Assembly (NCBI RefSeq): GCF_030936135.1
Contig: NC_082612.1
Span: 14,057,001 to 14,121,000 of the forward strand
Length of the DNA stretch: 64,000 nucleotides
DNA from: Gavia stellata
Lineage: Eukaryota; Chordata; Aves; Gaviiformes; Gaviidae
Direction: 5' to 3'
Below, one piece after another: positions 61,325 to 64,000 of the stretch. The notes beneath the pieces are model-generated. The model saw only the letters and a list, made by a program, of their open reading frames with translations. It ran no database searches and was not told the DNA's origin. A program made the translations under genes and the position numbers. Within the stretch, counting starts at the first letter, position 1. Each line of letters opens with the position of its first letter.

Positions 61325-63228
61325 TCAGTCCTTTCGTACTCTTCTTTTGCGCACTGATTTCAGTGGACCACGTCCAGAACCTGTGCTTTCATCAGCTTCT
61401 TTCATCTGAAAAAAAAATAAAAATTCAGCATTAAAATTTTAAACTAATTTTAATTTAATTATTGAAACTGGCATGTTACTTTATTCTTCCTCCCACCCCC
61501 CCCAATCATATTATCACTAAAAGCAACGCTTAAGTGATAAGACATTTCTTTTCCACGATACTAACTTAATGATAAATAAAGTGGGCAGAAGACTTTTCCT
61601 TTCTGTATTCAGAAGGAAGAGAATAGTACATCTAAACTGATGTCAGAAATTTGGTTTTGCCATTTACTCACTGGTTTAAAAGCGGCGACTTCTTAATGAA
61701 TTTAGCAACTTCTTTAAAGTGCATCTTCTGCTAATTTTAATTTCACTTCTTAAGCAAGAAGCATTTAAAACATTCTATCTGCCACCTTTGGAGAACTACA
61801 AATAGAACAACTGTTCTTAAATCAGATTTGTTCTTCTCAGTTTAAAAGCGATTAGCTTACAGAGGTGCATGAAAAGTCTTTCCAACATGAACTCTGTTCT
61901 CATACAACGCATTGCTTCCTCACTTTCCTGTATCACCTAATGGCAAGCACCTCATTCAGGAGTAACAGCTCGCAGAATGTGGCACAACCTGAGTGAGGAC
62001 ATGGTGTGCGTGACACCTCCCAAGTAGGTCACTAGCTAACTCATGACAGAAACTTGTACACCCTGAAAATACCCAGAGAAGAGCAAGCCATAACCTCATT
62101 GTGATACCGTGTCAGGGCATACACACACTCAGATGTTCTTACTACTTTCACAAAGAGTCATATGCATCTTAAATGGGGTTCATCAGATACTGTATTCCTA
62201 GGTAAATGTACAAGGAAAAAAACAACAAACTTCTTACAAGAAGAAGGGGAAGTACTGAATAAGGGGTAATTAATGAAGAATTTCAGTGCTGAAACAATGC
62301 AACCTCATGCAAGGTACAGTTTCCTAGAGGAGTTTTATATGAAAAGGAGTTAACATCACATTAAACAACTCCCTTCATTTGTGAAGGAACTCATTTAGGG
62401 AGTGACAAGCACAAGATGTCCAACAGAAATACTATGGGTGGATCTAAAGCATTTCAGACATGCCAGGGTTTCTAAATGAAAAGAATAATGACGAGCAAGA
62501 AAAAAGCACACACAAATTCCATTCCGTAATGTTGTTTTCTGAAAAACATTTTATAGATTATCTGGTGACTGGATTAATCTGCACAACAAAAATGAAACTG
62601 CAGGTGCTGAATTCAAAACCAGTATGGTCATTTTGCTTAAAACCTTATTTTGGAATTAAAAAAAGAGTTAACTGAAAGCTTAAGGTTTTTCTAGGTCTCA
62701 CTGAAAGGCTATTCGATTAGAAGCACATGTTCCATCAATTAAGTAGCACGATAAAAAGAGATTGACATCTACTGCAGTATCTAAATTTTCAAGACTTGCA
62801 ATTCACTTAATAACCTGTTAAAAACTATACTCCTGTAAAAAACTTTCATGTTTAGAGACCTGCATGATCACTCCTATAGTATACCTGCATTTTACAATAA
62901 ATATCACCTCCTAGCCAAAATTACACAGGAAGAGACATGTTTCACAAACCTATACATAGCATTTGAGGTGTCAAACTCAAATGAAAACATATCCCCACCT
63001 CATGATTTGTTTTATGGCTCAACAGAAGAAAAACTTTTGTTGTAGGTAACTGGGCTTAGTTAGAAGTGTGATGTTGAACAAGGGCAAGGACAAAAGAGGG
63101 CAAAAAACTCAAACTTACCTCATCTTCTGAACCAGATTTATTTGACTTATCACCTTCTTCTTGACTTCCATCTGCAATTTCATTTTCTTCTTCATCATCA
63201 ATATCTTCACCACCTTCACCCTCATCTT
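61325..63228 (-). CDS. CLGN: Calmegin C-terminus, last two coding exons (partial)
   Basis: Minus-strand coding pieces are 63228-63119 (110 bases) and 61405-61325 (81 bases including TGA). The intron has a strong donor (GAG|GTAAGT at 63118) and an acceptor after a pyrimidine tract (tttcag|ATG at 61406). The first piece encodes an acidic run ([20 protein letters not shown], then [16 protein letters not shown]). The second encodes [16 protein letters not shown] and the basic end [10 protein letters not shown]. This is the cytosolic tail of the calnexin/calmegin family. The basic terminus and position next to SCOC favour calmegin over calnexin. Calmegin is an ER type I membrane lectin chaperone, testis-enriched in mammals, and in mouse needed for maturation of sperm surface ADAM proteins. 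The lumenal lectin domain, P-domain and membrane span lie beyond the right edge. Intron 61406-63118 holds nothing else recognised. Confidence 0.88.
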
Positions 63229-64000
63229 CTGCAGAAGAAATTAATTTTACTTTATAAGCAGAACTATATTAAAAAATGCAATATATCCAGACACAGTAGT
63301 AAGAAGCCAATTTCACTCTTAGAGTGAACTGCTTGTTTACAGTAACCCATAAAAACATCTCTGCAATACAGAGAGTAGAATTCTCATGAATTAGTAGAAA
63401 TTGATCACTCTTAGATTTAATAACCAATTTTAACAGCTTCAGCATAGCCTCTTTTCACAGTAGCAGATACTCTCTTCAGACTTGTAAGTAATCGACTAAA
63501 ACAATGACCTTAAGTTGGTTTCCCTTAGGAAAGTCCTTAAAGCCAAGTATTGTATTAGACAGTTTTGAGACCTGAGTCCAAAATAGGACAACTCAGGCAT
63601 GCCAAATCTGACTAAATTCTGACTTAAATAGCAAAGTACAATACTGCAGTTATCAGTCATCCACCATGGGCGAGTGGATCAGGGAATTTCAGCATGGAAT
63701 TCTTTTAACATACTGTTTTGGTTGAGGGATAAAAGCAGCTCTGTGCTTACCCCCTTCTTATGCATTAGTGCAATGCAGAAACTAGTCAGAAAAGCACTGT
63801 ACTCCCTTCAGCTCACTCAAGGTATGTCCAGCTTGCATTCCTAGGATAAAACTACTCTCAAAAAGCAGTAAGCTTTCTATGAGACCTGGTGTCAGTTAGA
63901 CCTTTGAACTGACAGGGACTGGAGAGGAAAAGAAAAGTAAAGAAAAAAAAAGGTACCTTTTTACTCTCCAGAATTCCCTGGACAAACCATAGGCTAAGCC
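63229..64000 (-). other. CLGN: CLGN intron, continuing past the window
   Basis: Upstream of the acceptor (ttcttctgcag, ending at 63229 on the minus strand) I find no further exon before the right edge. The membrane-span exon must lie beyond 64000. Confidence 0.65.

Noticed and set aside
1-64000. CRISPR arrays, bacterial operons, phage or plasmid features
   Set aside because: Spliced vertebrate genes, CpG islands and CR1 LINEs establish a eukaryotic nuclear genome. No spaced direct repeats were found.

Overview
This window looks like nuclear DNA from a bird. Six of the seven CR1-class LINE fragments give CR1 3' ends of avian type, often with a readable reverse-transcriptase tail. The DNA is AT-rich and gene-poor, broken by two sharp CpG islands. 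Two spliced vertebrate genes sit at the right end. CR1 copies beginning 'cagaattgctaaggttgg' are common in neoavian genomes, but I cannot name the species.

Layout. Bases 1-12.8 kb: AT-rich non-coding DNA with old repeats (a tRNA-like SINE relic at ~2.0 kb; CR1 pieces at 4.8, 9.6 and 11.4 kb). 12.85-14.52 kb: a strong CpG island with no recognisable coding exon. 15.4-16.3 kb: two CR1 fragments in opposite orientation. 16.3-53.6 kb: a long gene-free stretch with a pure (GGGAGA)n array at 23.8-24.0 kb, an old L2-like LINE tail at 32.2-32.9 kb, a CR1 at 37.0 kb, one unexplained 153-codon frame on the minus strand at 37.9-38.4 kb, and several AT-rich blocks that look like conserved non-coding elements. 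53.6-54.0 kb: a CR1 abutting the second CpG island. 54.0-54.9 kb: the CpG-island promoter of SCOC. 55.2-58.46 kb: the SCOC coding exons (82 aa protein) and long 3' UTR. 60.4-64.0 kb, minus strand: the last two coding exons of CLGN (calmegin), whose remainder lies beyond the right edge.

SCOC (Golgi/autophagy coiled-coil adaptor) and CLGN (ER lectin chaperone) converge tail to tail, as they do next to each other in other amniotes, including human 4q31.1. There is no operon-like relation. From that synteny MAML3 is expected beyond the left edge. I looked for its conserved first exon in the orphan CpG island and did not find it. That island could be a distal SCOC first-exon promoter, a lncRNA promoter or an outlying MAML3 promoter. 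Most of the window between genes shows no supported coding sequence.
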